NCBI GenBank assembly: GCA_026914095.1
Contig: JAPPIY010000204.1
Coordinates: 1-6,051, forward strand
Direction of reading: 5' to 3'
DNA: 6,051 nt
From: Oligoflexia bacterium
GTDB lineage: Bacteria > Bdellovibrionota > Bdellovibrionia > Bdellovibrionales > UBA1609
Below the pieces are notes generated by a model that worked only from the letters and a program-made list of their open reading frames with translations, did not search any database and was not told the DNA's origin. This document shows, in pieces, positions 5,642-6,051 of the stretch; position 1 is the stretch's first letter; each line of letters opens with the position of its first letter. The position numbers and the translations under genes were made by a program.

Positions 5642-5647
5642 ATTATA
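5642..5647 (-). promoter_or_regulatory. -10 box of the PP2C-like gene
   Basis: A perfect TATAAT on the minus strand lies 12 nt before the ATG (5627-5629), predicting a 5' untranslated region of about 5-6 nt. No Shine-Dalgarno sequence is present (the gap reads AAGAATTAAATT). The -35 position (AATTTT at 17 nt) is poor, so an activator may be needed. The inverted repeat beginning at 5673 lies just upstream. Confidence 0.5.
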
Positions 5648-5672
5648 AAAATTCCTGTCCGATCAAAATTTA

Positions 5673-5835
5673 TCATAGTGGCCTATTTCCATTAAAACCC
5701 TTTATTTACAAGACTTTCAAGCTGTTTTTAGGTTCTAGATTGCCTTTCCCTGCTTTTTAAAAAGAAAGCCTTAATTTATGCGGATTTTAGAGAGTTTTTA
5801 AAGGGTTTTTTGCGCAATTAAGCCGGCCACTATGA
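5673..5835. repeat. two nested perfect 11-bp inverted repeats (163-bp structure)
   Basis: TCATAGTGGCC (5673-5683) is the exact reverse complement of GGCCACTATGA (5825-5835). Inside it, AAAACCCTTTA (5694-5704) is the exact reverse complement of TAAAGGGTTTT (5799-5809). The outer arms can be extended to about 16-18 bp if a 2-nt indel is allowed (AAATTTATCATAGTGGCC against AAATTTCATAGTGGCC). The middle holds the 12-bp palindrome CTTTTTAAAAAG (5753-5764), flanked by imperfectly pairing GCCTTTC and GAAAGCC. The whole could fold as one long interrupted hairpin. It contains no ORF of note. It may be a small non-autonomous mobile element (MITE-like), a structured RNA or a regulatory hairpin; I cannot decide between them. 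Confidence 0.5.
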
Positions 5836-6051
5836 AATTTATTTAGGCAGAATTGAAAAAGTCCGTTTTACTGTTTAAATATGATTTTTCAAAAGCTTGC
5901 AAAACGAGCGCGAGTTTGAACACAAGGCTGACAAAGGGCGCTTTGTGGAAAAACATAGGACTGAGATTTTAAAAGTTTATTTGCAGGCTTTTGAATCTTT
6001 TAAACTGCTTTGCATCTGTAAAAAAGCAAGAAAAAAATAATAATTCTGCTA
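5836..6051 (+). other. no convincing gene; possible decayed coding remnant at 5885-6040
   Basis: No ORF with a supported start is visible to the right end. One plus frame is open from 5885 to a TAA at 6038-6040 and reads like protein (for example NEREFEHKADKGRFVEKHRT), but it has no ATG. Its only alternative starts are TTG 5897 and GTG 5945, and none has a ribosome site. The same frame is interrupted by stops at 5819, 5876 and 5882. It may be a pseudogene remnant or chance. I see no tRNA or terminator here. Confidence 0.25.

Noticed and set aside
1..6051. CRISPR array, tRNA/rRNA genes, transposase or integrase
   Set aside because: No spaced direct repeats, cloverleaf or rRNA-like sequence, or recombinase motifs were seen on either strand.

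Overview
The window is AT-rich and carries five protein genes of a Gram-negative type. Three things suggest a predatory or delta-proteobacterial lineage such as Bdellovibrionota: a secreted von Willebrand A protein with the phrase DILFVIDNSSSM, a STAS/PP2C-type regulatory pair, and a very long Lys/Gln/Glu-rich coiled-coil protein. This placement comes from protein style only; there is no rRNA, tRNA or other phylogenetic marker here.

Layout, left to right. Positions 1-133 are an AT-rich control region with a palindrome (45-54) and a promoter running into the start codon. Positions 134-2410 (+) encode a 758-residue coiled-coil protein. Its end overlaps by 44 bp the end of a convergent STAS-domain gene (2367-2771, -). 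Positions 2772-2917 are a divergent control region with an 18-bp palindrome and a good Fur box. Positions 2918-3427 (+) encode a Fur-family repressor. After a 33-bp convergent gap comes a VWA-domain exported protein (3461-4873, -), preceded on the same strand by a PP2C-like protein that lacks the usual catalytic aspartates (4946-5629, -). Positions 5630-6051 hold no convincing gene. They contain the PP2C-like gene's promoter, a 163-bp structure of two nested perfect inverted repeats, and a possible decayed coding stretch.

How the parts may work together. STAS and PP2C domains are the two ends of partner-switching circuits, in which a phosphatase reactivates a STAS antagonist phosphorylated by an anti-sigma kinase. 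Here the STAS protein has Thr in place of the usual phospho-Ser and has lost the preceding Asp, and the PP2C-like protein appears catalytically dead. No kinase is present. If the two are linked, they would act as a binding-based circuit or depend on partners elsewhere. The VWA protein has its own promoter just downstream of the PP2C-like gene. The Fur gene is probably autoregulated and metal-responsive.

The main unexplained signals are: (i) no start codon has a Shine-Dalgarno sequence, and all have a -10-like box 5-12 nt upstream, pointing to leaderless or near-leaderless transcripts; (ii) the palindrome GACTwwAGTC occurs three times, always between genes, and two copies are part of a 16/18-identical element pointing at the downstream gene; (iii) the apparent pseudophosphatase; (iv) the nested inverted repeats near the right end. 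No complete new defence or mobile system is visible.
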